Assembly (NCBI RefSeq): GCF_000015565.1
Contig: NC_008786.1
Span: 3,646,501-3,710,500, forward strand
Reading direction: 5' to 3'
Origin: Verminephrobacter eiseniae EF01-2
Lineage (GTDB): Bacteria; Pseudomonadota; Gammaproteobacteria; Burkholderiales; Burkholderiaceae_C
Length of the DNA: 64,000 nucleotides
Part shown: piece by piece, positions 52,890 to 61,967 of the stretch
How positions within the stretch are numbered: the stretch's first letter is position 1
How the letters are laid out: each line of letters begins with the position of its first letter
The notes under the pieces: model-generated
The model's database searches: none
What the model was told of the DNA's origin: nothing
Seen by the model: only the letters and a program-made list of their open reading frames with translations
Position numbers and translations under genes: made by a program

Positions 52890-54425
52890 ATGAGTCTTGC
52901 TTTGGTGCAAAGCCGCGCCCTTTTGGGGTTGCAGGCGCCCTGTGTCACCGTCGAAGTGCACTTGGCCAACGGCTTGCCCAGCTTCACGCTGGTGGGGCTG
53001 GCCGAGGTCGAGGTCAAGGAAGCGCGCGAGCGGGTGCGCTCGGCGCTGCAGAACGCGGGGCTGGAGTTCCCGCACAACAAGCGCATCACCGTCAACCTCG
53101 CGCCGGCCGATCTGCCCAAGGACTCCGGGCGCTTCGATCTGCCGATTGCGCTGGGCATCCTGGCGGCCAGCGGCCAGATCGACGCCAGCCGTCTGGCCGG
53201 CCATGAGTTTGCCGGCGAGCTGTCGCTGACCGGCGAACTGCGCCCGGTGCGCGGCGCGCTGGCCACCAGCCTGGCGCTGCAGACGCAGCAGATCGACGTG
53301 CAACTGGTGCTGCCCCCCGGCAGCGCCGAAGAGGCCGCCCTGGTGCCCGGCGCACAGGTCGTGCGCGCGCGCCATCTGCTGGATGTGGTGCGGGCCTTTC
53401 TGCCGCCGGGCAGCATCGCCGGGGACGCCAAGGACAGCGCCAGCGACGGCTGGAGCCGGCTGCAACCCAGGCCGATGGCCGCCAGCACCAGCGGCCCCGA
53501 CATGGCCGATGTGAAGGGCCAGGCCACGGCCAAGCGCGCGCTGGAGATTGCCGCCGCTGGCGGCCACAGCCTGCTGATGGTCGGCCCGCCCGGCGCGGGC
53601 AAGTCGATGCTGGCGCAGCGTTTTGCCGGACTGCTGCCGGCGATGACGGTGTCCGAGGCGCTGGAGAGCGCGGCGCTGGCCAGCCTGGCCGGGCGCTTTC
53701 GTGCCGAAGCCTGGGGGCAGCGGCCGACCATCGCGCCGCACCATAGCGCCAGCGCGGTGGCGCTGGTGGGCGGCGGCGCGCCGCCACGGCCGGGCGAGAT
53801 CTCGCTGGCCCACCAGGGCGTGCTCTTTCTGGACGAGTTGCCCGAGTTTCCCCGGGCCGCGCTCGAAGCGCTGCGCCAGCCACTGGAGAGCGGCCACATC
53901 AGCATCGCGCGCGCGGCGCAGCGGGCCGACTTTCCGGCCAGGTTCCAACTGGTGGCGGCGATGAACCCCTGCCCCTGCGGCTTTGCCGGCGCCACACAGC
54001 GCGCCTGCCGCTGCACGCCGGACCAGATCAGCCGCTACCAGAGCAAGCTCAGCGGCCCGCTGCTCGACCGCATCGACCTGCATGTGGAAGTGCCCGCCCT
54101 GCCGGCCGAACAACTGCTGCAAGCCAGCGCCGGCGAGACGAGCGCCGCGATCCGCGAACGTGTCGCGCGCGCCCGCGCACTGGCATTGGCCCGGCAGGGC
54201 AAGAGCAACCAGGCGCTGCAAGGGCAGGAGATCGACACCCAACTGCACCTGAACGCCGGCGCCACCCAATTCCTGCACAGCGCCGCAACGCGGCTGGGCT
54301 GGTCGGCGCGCAGCACGCACCGCGCGCTGAAGGTGGCGCGCAGCATCGCCGACCTGGCCGGCTCGCCCGGCACCGAATTGGGCCATGTGGCCGAGGCCAT
54401 GCAGTACCGGCGGGTGCTGCGGTGA
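52890..54425 (+). CDS. comM: YifB/ComM-family Mg-chelatase-like AAA+ ATPase
   Basis: 511 residues. N-terminal ChlI-like domain (VEVHLANGLPSFTLVGLAEVEVKEARERVRSAL), AAA+ core with Walker A GPPGAGKS (232-239) and Walker B LFLDELPEF, and a C-terminal domain with conserved cysteines (NPCPCGF, RACRC). ComM is a hexameric helicase that drives branch migration during natural transformation. ATG 52890 follows GGGGAGGATCCGCTTC; the longer frame from 52716 crosses the divergent promoter and is not used. It is divergent from the OMP-glnK-amtB operon. Confidence 0.93.
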   Translation: MSLALVQSRALLGLQAPCVTVEVHLANGLPSFTLVGLAEVEVKEARERVRSALQNAGLEFPHNKRITVNLAPADLPKDSGRFDLPIALGILAASGQIDASRLAGHEFAGELSLTGELRPVRGALATSLALQTQQIDVQLVLPPGSAEEAALVPGAQVVRARHLLDVVRAFLPPGSIAGDAKDSASDGWSRLQPRPMAASTSGPDMADVKGQATAKRALEIAAAGGHSLLMVGPPGAGKSMLAQRFAGLLPAMTVSEALESAALASLAGRFRAEAWGQRPTIAPHHSASAVALVGGGAPPRPGEISLAHQGVLFLDELPEFPRAALEALRQPLESGHISIARAAQRADFPARFQLVAAMNPCPCGFAGATQRACRCTPDQISRYQSKLSGPLLDRIDLHVEVPALPAEQLLQASAGETSAAIRERVARARALALARQGKSNQALQGQEIDTQLHLNAGATQFLHSAATRLGWSARSTHRALKVARSIADLAGSPGTELGHVAEAMQYRRVLR

Positions 54426-54554
54426 ACCGAAGGCCGCCGCGCAAGCGGTGTTCCTGCCCGCTGCGGCCAGCGCAGACCCCGGCGCTCCCGGCCTGCGCAC
54501 CCAGGCCCGACCCGGGCCGCCTTGCGGTGAGGCGGGGTCGCTGAGGGCAACGGG

Positions 54555-55457
54555 ATGATCCGTCGCATCCCCCCGTTGAACCCGCTGCGTGTCTTCGAGG
54601 TGGTGGCCCGAACGCACAATCTCACGGCCGCAGCCGCCGAGTTGAACGTCACACAGTCGGCGGTGAGCCGGCAGATCGCAACGCTGGAAACCTACCTGGG
54701 GATGGAGCTGCTGCGGCGCGAACGCCATGGCGTGAGTCTGACGCGCGCCGGGCACTCGTATGCGCAGCAACTGCTGCCGGCGTTCGAGCAGATCGCCAGC
54801 GCCACCCGGGCGCTGGTCAAAGGCTCCGGCGAGCGCGCACTGCGGGTGCGCACCTACACCACCTTTGCTGCCAAGTGGCTGATTCCCCGGCTCGGCGAGT
54901 TTCGCCGCCTGCATCCCGGCATCGAGGTCAATATCACCAACGCCGTGCCCGATGTCGACTTCGACCGCGACAAGGCGGATGTCGCCGTGCAGTTCGGCGC
55001 CGGCCGCTGGCCCCGGACGCAGGCGCTGTTTCTGTTTGGCGACGAAATCGAGCCGGTGTGCTCGCCCGCTTACCTGAAGCAATACGCGCCCAACGCCAAA
55101 TTCCCGGTCTCGCTGCTGCGCCAGCAATTGCTGGTCTCCCACTACCGGCGCAGCGACTGGTCGGTGTGGCTGGCAGCGACGGGCCTGGCGCATGAGGCCA
55201 GGGATGCGCTGCAGATGACCTTCGGCAGTTCGGTGCTGACCTGGCAGGCCGCGATCGACGGGCTGGGCATGGCCATCGGACAAAACCGCCTGCTGGCCGT
55301 CGAGTTCGACAAGGGTCTGCTGGTGCGGCCCTTTGCGCAATTTGCCAAGCCGGTGCAACGCGATCAGGGCTACTACCTGGTGTGGCCGCTGCGCTCGCGC
55401 GAGTCGCGCAAGCGCGCGCTGTTTCGTGATTGGTTGCTGAGCGCCTGCGCGCAGTAA
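54555..55457 (+). CDS. LysR-family regulator (GcvA-like)
   Basis: 300 residues. The opening PPLNPLRVFEVVARTHNLTAAAAELNVTQSAVSRQIATLE is the GcvA-type helix-turn-helix, and the effector domain contains VDFDRDKADVAVQFGAGRWP, also typical of that subgroup. It probably regulates the adjacent acid-catabolism genes (PrpD-like, acyl-CoA dehydrogenase, Bug receptor, CoA ligase). It is convergent with the PrpD-like gene, so it is not in the classic divergent arrangement. Confidence 0.9.
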   Translation: MIRRIPPLNPLRVFEVVARTHNLTAAAAELNVTQSAVSRQIATLETYLGMELLRRERHGVSLTRAGHSYAQQLLPAFEQIASATRALVKGSGERALRVRTYTTFAAKWLIPRLGEFRRLHPGIEVNITNAVPDVDFDRDKADVAVQFGAGRWPRTQALFLFGDEIEPVCSPAYLKQYAPNAKFPVSLLRQQLLVSHYRRSDWSVWLAATGLAHEARDALQMTFGSSVLTWQAAIDGLGMAIGQNRLLAVEFDKGLLVRPFAQFAKPVQRDQGYYLVWPLRSRESRKRALFRDWLLSACAQ

Positions 55458-55532
55458 GTGTGCGCAGGCGGTCTGGGGCGCCCGCGCCGGGCGACGGATG
55501 CCGTGGACATGACATGCGTGGCCCGCGCCCGG

Positions 55533-56966
55533 TCAGGGCAGCCGCAGGCTGGGCATGGCCTCCAGTTGCCAGATGCGCGCGCGCAGCCGGGCCGCTGCCG
55601 CAGCGCCGAGCACCGGCTCGGTCAGCTCCAGAAACTTGGCGTTCAACGCGCCGTCGGACAGCGGCGCATCGGGATCGCCTTTGCGCGTGGCTTGCAGCCA
55701 TTGCCCCTGGCGCGCGTCCCGCGCCACGATCCGCACGCGCGCTGCGCGCTGGCCCGGGAAGGCGGCGTCCAGTTGCGGGTCGATGCGCAATTCGATGCGC
55801 GCCATCAAGGCCCGGATGCGCGCATCGAGCAGGCGCTCCGGGCTGAACGCCGCCGGCCGCACGCTGCCGTACAGCAAGGCCGTGGCCACCGCAAACGGCA
55901 CGCTGAAACGCGCCTCGGGCGCGGTCTTCGGATCGGGGTTGCCGGCCACATCCAGCGCCGCTGCGTAAGTGCCGATGTGAATGCGGTGGATGTCATCGGC
56001 GCTGATGCGCATCTGCGCCTGCAGAGCCTGCGCGCCGTCGATGGGCGCAAAGGCATGGCCGCAGCAGGCGTGGTTCTTGAACGTCATGTCGGTGATGTGG
56101 AATTCGCGGCCCAGCGTGGCCATGCTGGCGTGCCAGTCCGGGTCTTCGCTCACTGGAGTGCCTTCGCCTTCGGCTGCGGTATGAGCGCCTTCGGGTGGCC
56201 GGTCGGCGCACGGTTGCTTGGCAAAACGGCGGGCGGTTGACACAGGATGTCGCATGGCCCGGCCGAGACCGGCCGGGCCGTCGATCACGTCCGGCGCGCC
56301 GGTGAATCCGGCGGCAGCCGCAGCAGCGGCCAGCAGGCCGACCTGCGCCGCATGCCCGGCATGCAGCGGCTTGGACATCGAGTCGGTGCGGAAAGCCTGC
56401 TGCAAGCCTGAAGCCATGGTGGCGCAAGTGCACAGCGCGTGGGTGTAGCGGGCCGAGTCCAATTGCAGCAGCGTGGCAGCCGCAGCCGCAGCGCCAAAGC
56501 TGCCGACCGTGCCGGTGCTGTGCCAGAAGCGGTAATGCGCGCGCCCCAGGCTGCTGCCGATGCGGGTGGAGATTTCATAGCCGGCGACCACGGCCCGCAA
56601 GAAGGCCAGGCCCGAGGCGCCGATGGCCTGCGCCTGCGCCAGCGCAGCGGCGATGGTGGGCGCGCCAGGGTGGTAGATCGCGTGGCGGTAAATGTCGTCA
56701 ACCTCCAGCGTGTGCGCAGCGGTGCCGTTGATCAGCGCAGCGGCGCGCGGCGTGGCGGCGCGGCCCAGCACCAGACGGCTTGCGCCACGGTCCAGATCAT
56801 CGGCCAGCGCTCGTTCCAGTATCCGGGCCGGTGGCTCGGCGGCGCCGGCAATCGCGGCCGCGTGCCAGTCGAGCACCGCGCGTTTGGCGTGGTGGATCAC
56901 AGCGGCAGGCAGCGCGACCGAGGTCAGCGCCGCGCCATAGGCCGACAGGGTCTGGGCAACGGTCAT
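55533..56966 (-). CDS. MmgE/PrpD family protein (2-methylcitrate dehydratase-like)
   Basis: 477 residues, usual length about 450-480. Family signatures include HAKRAVLDWHAAAIAGA, INGTAAHTLEVDDIYRHAIYHPGAPTIAAALA and FKNHACCGHAFAPIDGA. Members dehydrate or isomerise methylcitrate, aconitate, itaconate or imino-dicarboxylates; specificity is not visible. The start at 56966 has AAGGAAG. Divergent from the acyl-CoA dehydrogenase gene across about 200 bp, which probably holds promoters for both directions. Confidence 0.9.
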   Translation of the reverse strand: MTVAQTLSAYGAALTSVALPAAVIHHAKRAVLDWHAAAIAGAAEPPARILERALADDLDRGASRLVLGRAATPRAAALINGTAAHTLEVDDIYRHAIYHPGAPTIAAALAQAQAIGASGLAFLRAVVAGYEISTRIGSSLGRAHYRFWHSTGTVGSFGAAAAAATLLQLDSARYTHALCTCATMASGLQQAFRTDSMSKPLHAGHAAQVGLLAAAAAAAGFTGAPDVIDGPAGLGRAMRHPVSTARRFAKQPCADRPPEGAHTAAEGEGTPVSEDPDWHASMATLGREFHITDMTFKNHACCGHAFAPIDGAQALQAQMRISADDIHRIHIGTYAAALDVAGNPDPKTAPEARFSVPFAVATALLYGSVRPAAFSPERLLDARIRALMARIELRIDPQLDAAFPGQRAARVRIVARDARQGQWLQATRKGDPDAPLSDGALNAKFLELTEPVLGAAAAARLRARIWQLEAMPSLRLP

Positions 56967-57163
56967 TTCGCGCTTCCTTGGGGTGGGTGCAGCAGCACGC
57001 ATGTTCCGGGCATCCGTGCCGGGCGAGCGCTTCCGATCATGGTTTCAGGCATCACTTTTTCTCATGCCTTGCGGCCAAATCGGAACTGCTGGCCGGCCCA
57101 TCCGGCAAGCACATTCATGTCCTTCATGTCCTTTGCTCCATGCCCGTGGCCAGCCCCAGCACC

Positions 57164-58318
57164 ATGAACTTCGATCTCAGTGCAGAGCACCAGGCTTTTG
57201 CCGAGTCCGTGTCCCGGTTCGCCAAAGACCATCTCGCCCCCGCAGCCCTGGCGCGCGCGCACGCCGCGACCTACCCGTGGGAGACCGCCGCCTTGCTCGC
57301 CCGGCAGGGCTTGCTCGGCATCACCTTGCCCGAGGCCGACGGCGGCCAGGGCGGCAGCTTGATGCACGCCGTGCTGGCCATCGAACAGGTGGCGCTGGTC
57401 TGCCCCAGGAGCGCCGACATCGTGCAGGCCGGCAATTTTGGAGCGCTGCGGACTTTCGCCGAATACGCCAGCGCCGAGCAAAAGGCGCGCTTCCTGCCCG
57501 ATCTGCTGGCCGGGCGCACGCTGATGGCGTTGGCCATGACCGAGCCGGACGCCGGCTCGGCCGCGACCGATCTCAAGACCAGTGCCCGCCCCGACGGTGG
57601 GCATTACGTGATCAACGGCGCCAAGCTGTTTTCCACCCACAGCCCGGAGGCCGCGCTGTTTCTGGTCTATCTGCGCTTCGGCCCGGGCGTCGCCGGCATC
57701 GGCTCGATCCTCGTCGAACGCGGGGCGCCGGGGTTCGGGATCGGACCGCCCTCGGGCTTCATGAACGGCGAGCAGTGGTCGCCGCTGTACTTTGACAACT
57801 GCCGGGTGCCCCGGGCCAACCTGCTGCTGGGCGCAGGCGGCTTCAAGCGCCAGATTGCCGGCTTCAACATCGAGCGGCTGGGCAATGCCGCGCGGGCGCT
57901 GGCGCTGGGGCGCCACGCATTCAACCTGGCGCGCGAGCATGCGCTGACCCGGCAGCAGTTCGGCCGCGAACTGTGCCAATTCCAGGGGCTGCAATGGAAG
58001 TTTGTCGACATGGCGATGAAGCTCGCGCAGGCCCAGTTGCTGCTCTACCGCGCAGCGCTGGAGGGCGAGCATGGCCTGCCCTCGGCACAGGGCAGCGCGA
58101 TGGCCAAGCTCGCCTGCAACCTGGCGGGCTGGGAGGTGGCCAACGAGGCGATGCAGGTCATGGGCGGCACGGGCTTTTGCCAGGCGTCGCTGGTCGAGTA
58201 CTGCGTGCGCCGCACGCGCGGCTGGATGATCGCCGGCGGCTCGATCGAGATGCTCAAGAACCGCATCGCCGAAGGGATTTTTGCCAGGGCTTTTCCGCAG
58301 CGCGCGGCCAGGCCATGA
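57164..58318 (+). CDS. Acyl-CoA dehydrogenase family protein
   Basis: 384 residues. FAD/substrate motifs ALAMTEPDAGSAATDLKT and FSTHSPEAALFLVYLRF are present, as is the C-terminal QVMGGTGFCQASLVEYCVRRTRG. The usual catalytic segment YEGTSE reads IAGGSIE, i.e. Ala where the medium-chain enzymes have the catalytic Glu; some subfamilies place the base elsewhere. Oxidises an acyl-CoA, passing electrons to ETF. ATG 57164 is chosen to match the family N-terminus (NFDLSAEHQAFAESV); another ATG lies 24 bases upstream. It is followed by Bug and CoA ligase genes. Confidence 0.9.
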   Translation: MNFDLSAEHQAFAESVSRFAKDHLAPAALARAHAATYPWETAALLARQGLLGITLPEADGGQGGSLMHAVLAIEQVALVCPRSADIVQAGNFGALRTFAEYASAEQKARFLPDLLAGRTLMALAMTEPDAGSAATDLKTSARPDGGHYVINGAKLFSTHSPEAALFLVYLRFGPGVAGIGSILVERGAPGFGIGPPSGFMNGEQWSPLYFDNCRVPRANLLLGAGGFKRQIAGFNIERLGNAARALALGRHAFNLAREHALTRQQFGRELCQFQGLQWKFVDMAMKLAQAQLLLYRAALEGEHGLPSAQGSAMAKLACNLAGWEVANEAMQVMGGTGFCQASLVEYCVRRTRGWMIAGGSIEMLKNRIAEGIFARAFPQRAARP

Positions 58319-58361
58319 GGCCCCCTTTCGTGTGTTCGACCTTCCCAACGGAGACCCCACC

Positions 58362-59321
58362 ATGCAGCGTCGTCATTTTTTGCTGGCTGCCATGGCGCCG
58401 CTGGCGTTCGGCAGCGCCGCCGCCCCGGCCTACCCGGGCCGGCCGGTGCGCATCATCGTTGGCTACTCGGCCGGCGGCCCCACGGACCAGGTGGCCCGCA
58501 TGGTGGCGGCCAAGCTGCAGGAGCGGTTCGGCCAAGCCTTCATCGTTGAAAACCGCGCCGGCGTAGGCTCGAACATCGCTTCCGAAGCCGTGGCTGCGGC
58601 ACCCGCCGATGGCCATACCCTGCTGCTGGCCGCAGCGCCGATCACGATGAACCGCTTCGTCTACCAGGGCCAGAAGTTCGACGCCGAAAAGAGCTTCGAT
58701 CCAATCTCCAAGCTGTCTTCGGCACCGGGCGTTCTGGCCGTGCGCCCCGGTCTTGCCGTGAACACGGTGGCCGAGTTGATCGCGCTGGCCAAGTCATCGG
58801 GCGGCATCAGCTACGGCTCGACCGGCCTGGGCGGCTCCCAACACATGGCCGCCGAACTGCTGCAGCGCCTGACGGGCATGGCGCTCACGCATGTGCCCTA
58901 CAAGGGAGCCAGCGGCGTGCTGTCGGACCTGATCGCCGGGCATATCGACATGGCGTTCATGACCGCCACCAGTGCCATGCCCAACCTGCAGGCCGGCAAG
59001 ATCAAACCGCTGGCCATCGCCGGCCCCAGGCGCCTGAGCGGACTGCCCCAGGTGCCGACCTTCGCCGAGTCCGGCCTGCCGGACATGGTGTCCGATTCCT
59101 GGAATGGCCTGCTGGCACCGGCCGGAACGCCGGCGCGCATCATCAGCCAGTTGCACGAGGCGGCGGTAGCCGCCATCAACGCGCCCGATGTCAAAGACAA
59201 GCTGCAATCGCAGGGCGCGCTGGTCATTGGCAACAGCCCGCAAGAGTTCAGGGACGAAATCCGCCAGGAGGTCGCTGCCTGGGCCGCACAGTTCAAGCAC
59301 CTCGGCAGGGCGCTGCAATGA
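58362..59321 (+). CDS. Bug/TctC-family tripartite tricarboxylate receptor
   Basis: 319 residues with a signal peptide (MAPLAFGSAAAPA). The mature start YPGRPVRIIVGYSAGGPTDQVARMVA, IVENRAGVGSNIASEAVAAAPADGHTLLL and THVPYKGASGVLSDLIAGHIDMAF are diagnostic of Bug receptors, which bind carboxylates in the periplasm. TctA/TctB membrane subunits are not in the window. It sits between the acyl-CoA dehydrogenase and the CoA ligase, whose start overlaps its stop (ATGA), so its ligand is probably the acid activated by that ligase. Confidence 0.92.
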   Translation: MQRRHFLLAAMAPLAFGSAAAPAYPGRPVRIIVGYSAGGPTDQVARMVAAKLQERFGQAFIVENRAGVGSNIASEAVAAAPADGHTLLLAAAPITMNRFVYQGQKFDAEKSFDPISKLSSAPGVLAVRPGLAVNTVAELIALAKSSGGISYGSTGLGGSQHMAAELLQRLTGMALTHVPYKGASGVLSDLIAGHIDMAFMTATSAMPNLQAGKIKPLAIAGPRRLSGLPQVPTFAESGLPDMVSDSWNGLLAPAGTPARIISQLHEAAVAAINAPDVKDKLQSQGALVIGNSPQEFRDEIRQEVAAWAAQFKHLGRALQ

Positions 59322-61429
59322 CCGGCCCCGGCCTCGCTGCGGGCGCTCTGGCGCAAGCGCTGCTCCAGCCCCGAAGCATCGCGCTGTACGGGGCCTCGGA
59401 CGACCCCGGCAAGATCGCCGGGCGTCCGCTGCAGTTTCTGCAACGCTCGGGCTATGCTGGACGCATCTACCCGATCAACCCGGGACGCCCGCAGGTTCAG
59501 GGCCTCAAGGCCTGGCCGAGCCTGGATCGGTTGCCCGAGGTGCCAGAGCAGGTCTTTGTGCTGACGCCCACTGGGCAGGTGCTCGCTGCCGCCCATCGAT
59601 GCGCTGCGCTGGGGGTGAAACTGATCACCATCCTGGCCAGCGGTTTTTCCGAATCCGGCCGGGAAGGGCTGCAGCGCGAAGCAGAGCTGCGCGATCTGGC
59701 GCGGGCCAGCGGCATGCGCATCCTTGGCCCGAGCAGCCTGGGGGTGGTCAATCCGCGTGTGGGACTGGTGCTGACCGCCAACGCCGTATTTGCCGAGCCC
59801 GAACTGCCCGTCGGCAAAGTCTTCGTCGCATCGCACAGTGGCAGCATGATCGGTGCGCTGGTCTCGCGCGGCAAGGCGCGCGCGGTGGGCTTTGCGGGGC
59901 TGGTGTCGGTGGGCAGCGAAGCCGACCTGAGCCTGGGAGAAATCTGCCAGGCCACGCTCGATGACCCGGGCATCGAGGGCTACCTGCTGTTCCTCGAAAG
60001 CCTGCGCCATGGCGCCGCGTTGCAGCGGTTCGCGCGCGCGGCTGCGGCCTGCGGGAAACCCGTCATTGCTTACAAACTGGGCCGCTCGGAGGCCGCTGCG
60101 CAGATGGCCGGCACCCACACCGGCGCTCTGGCCGGCGCGGACGACATCGCCGACGCATTCCTCAAGGACCTGGGCATCGCCCGCGTGCAGATGCTGGAGT
60201 CCCTGCTCGAAGCCTTGCCGCTCGCGCAGCGCCTGCCGTTGCCGTTATTGCGGCCCGACATGCCGCCGGCCCGCCGGGTGGGCGTGGTGAGCACCACGGG
60301 CGGCGGCGCCGCGATGGTGGTCGATCAACTGGGTGTGCGCGGCCTGCAGGTGCAGTGCCCTTCCGAGGCCACGCAAGAGCGCCTGAAGGCGGCCGGCATC
60401 CCCGGCAACGCCGGGCGCGTGCTCGACCTGACCTTGGCCGGCACCCGCTACGCCGTGATGAAGGCGGCGCTGCAGATCCTGCTCGACGCGCCCGAGTTCG
60501 ACATGCTGATCGCCGTGCTCGGCTCCTCGGCGCGCTTGCAGCCGCAGTTGGCGCTCCAGCCGATCCTGGACAGCGCCAGCCATCGCAAGCCGCTGATGGC
60601 CATGCTGCTGCCCGATGCGCCGCAAGCGCTGGCGCAGCTAAGCCGGGCCGCCGTGCCCTGCTTTCGCACCCCGGAGGGCTGTGCCGACGTGCTGGCCGCA
60701 GTGCTGGCGCGGCGCTCGCCCGGGGCGCCGGCCTGCCCGGACCATGGCGGCGCCGGCGCCGCGTTCATCGACGAGGCGCAGTCCTATGCCGTGCTCGACG
60801 AACTGCAACTGCCCCATGCGCCCGTGCTCACCGCAGCGCTGGCCGGCCCGGTGCCCGGGGTGCTGCCGTTCCCGTTCCCGGTGGCGGTCAAGCTGTGTTC
60901 AGCGCAGATTCTTCACAAGACCGAAGTCGGTGGCGTGGTGCTGGGGGTGGATTCGGCCCAGGCGCTGTCGGAGGCTTTCGCCACCCTGCGCCAGCGGCTG
61001 ACAGAGCGCTTGCCCGGCGTGCCGTGCGAGCAGGTGCTGCTGCAGCCCATGTGCCAGGGATTGATCGAGGTGCTGCTGGGCTATCGCGTCGATCCGGATG
61101 CCGGCCTCATCGTGCTGCTGGCGGCCGGGGGCATCTGGGCGGAACTGGTGCGCGAGCGCAGCATCCGCCTGGCACCCGTTGGCATCGGCAGCGCCTGGGA
61201 GATGATCGGCGAGGTCCGGGCGCTGCAGACCGTGGCCGGCCTGCGTGGGCAACCCAAGGGCGACCTGGCCGCATTGGCGCAGGCCATCTCGGACTTGTCG
61301 CAACTGGCGCTGCGCCCGGAACTGGGCGTGGTGCAGGCCGAGATGAACCCGATGCTGGTGCTCAGGGAGGGCCAAGGCGTGCTGGCGCTCGACGCTGTCG
61401 TCATGCGCAAGGACTGGGTTGGCCCATGA
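59318..61429 (+). CDS. NDP-forming acyl-CoA synthetase (acetate-CoA ligase family)
   Basis: 703 residues, the fused alpha-beta architecture. Residues 1-130 form the CoA-binding Rossmann domain (SIALYGASDDPGKIAGRPLQFL). The succinyl-CoA-ligase-like domains carry the phospho-histidine segment VFVASHSGSMIGALVSRG. Residues about 490-700 are ATP-grasp (VAVKLCSAQILHKTEVGGVVLGV). It makes an acyl-CoA from a free acid with ATP and CoA, releasing ADP and phosphate. Translationally coupled to the Bug receptor gene. The acid is unknown; the neighbours suggest a short or branched organic acid. Confidence 0.92.
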   Translation: MTGPGLAAGALAQALLQPRSIALYGASDDPGKIAGRPLQFLQRSGYAGRIYPINPGRPQVQGLKAWPSLDRLPEVPEQVFVLTPTGQVLAAAHRCAALGVKLITILASGFSESGREGLQREAELRDLARASGMRILGPSSLGVVNPRVGLVLTANAVFAEPELPVGKVFVASHSGSMIGALVSRGKARAVGFAGLVSVGSEADLSLGEICQATLDDPGIEGYLLFLESLRHGAALQRFARAAAACGKPVIAYKLGRSEAAAQMAGTHTGALAGADDIADAFLKDLGIARVQMLESLLEALPLAQRLPLPLLRPDMPPARRVGVVSTTGGGAAMVVDQLGVRGLQVQCPSEATQERLKAAGIPGNAGRVLDLTLAGTRYAVMKAALQILLDAPEFDMLIAVLGSSARLQPQLALQPILDSASHRKPLMAMLLPDAPQALAQLSRAAVPCFRTPEGCADVLAAVLARRSPGAPACPDHGGAGAAFIDEAQSYAVLDELQLPHAPVLTAALAGPVPGVLPFPFPVAVKLCSAQILHKTEVGGVVLGVDSAQALSEAFATLRQRLTERLPGVPCEQVLLQPMCQGLIEVLLGYRVDPDAGLIVLLAAGGIWAELVRERSIRLAPVGIGSAWEMIGEVRALQTVAGLRGQPKGDLAALAQAISDLSQLALRPELGVVQAEMNPMLVLREGQGVLALDAVVMRKDWVGP

Positions 61430-61529
61430 ATAGTCGCGCTTTTCCTGGAAACGCGGCGCGACGGAACAGCCACTGAACCAGTTCGCGCTTCCTGGTTCCA
61501 GCTATCGGTGCGCGAAGCCTGGGGGTGCG

Positions 61530-61817
61530 TCAGATTTTTGGCTCGTAGGCGACGACGTCGATCTCGACCTTCGCATCGACCATCCGCTGCGCCTCGGTGG
61601 TCGAGCGCGCCGGCTCGTTCTCGCCGAAGTAGCTCATGTAGAGGCGGTTGAAGGCAGCAAAGTCGCGCGCGTCGTGCAGCCACACGGTGCTCTTGCACCT
61701 GTCGTCGAGCGGGGCGCCGGCCAGCGCGAGCACTTTCTTCAGGTTTTCCATCACCTGGCGCGTCTGCGCCTCGATACCGCCCACCACGATCGCGCCGTCG
61801 GCGTTGGCGGGCACCTG
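61530..61817 (-). pseudogene. RidA-family protein, N-terminally truncated
   Basis: The C-terminal 95 residues of a RidA (YjgF) protein are intact: QVPANADGAIVVGGIEAQTRQ...VLALAGAPLDD and the end RMVDAKVEIDVVAYEPKI. The normal N-terminal 30-35 residues are missing. Homology stops abruptly upstream of the CAG codon at 61815-61817, where the sequence turns into AT-rich DNA (TCGATTCGATTTGAAAATATATTTC). A GTG at 61814 could start translation, but the product would lack the first strand and part of the active-site pocket. RidA hydrolyses reactive enamine/imine intermediates. Confidence 0.75.
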
Positions 61818-61967
61818 GCAAGCATCGATTCGATTTGAAAATATATTTCAACACTGTTCTCAAACAAGGGTTTACACGGATGATTCAGCGGGAATGCTGC
61901 GTCAAAGTCCGGGCAGAAAAGAAAATTTATTTCACGCACCCCGCTCGCCCTGATGAAGGAGTTCCCC

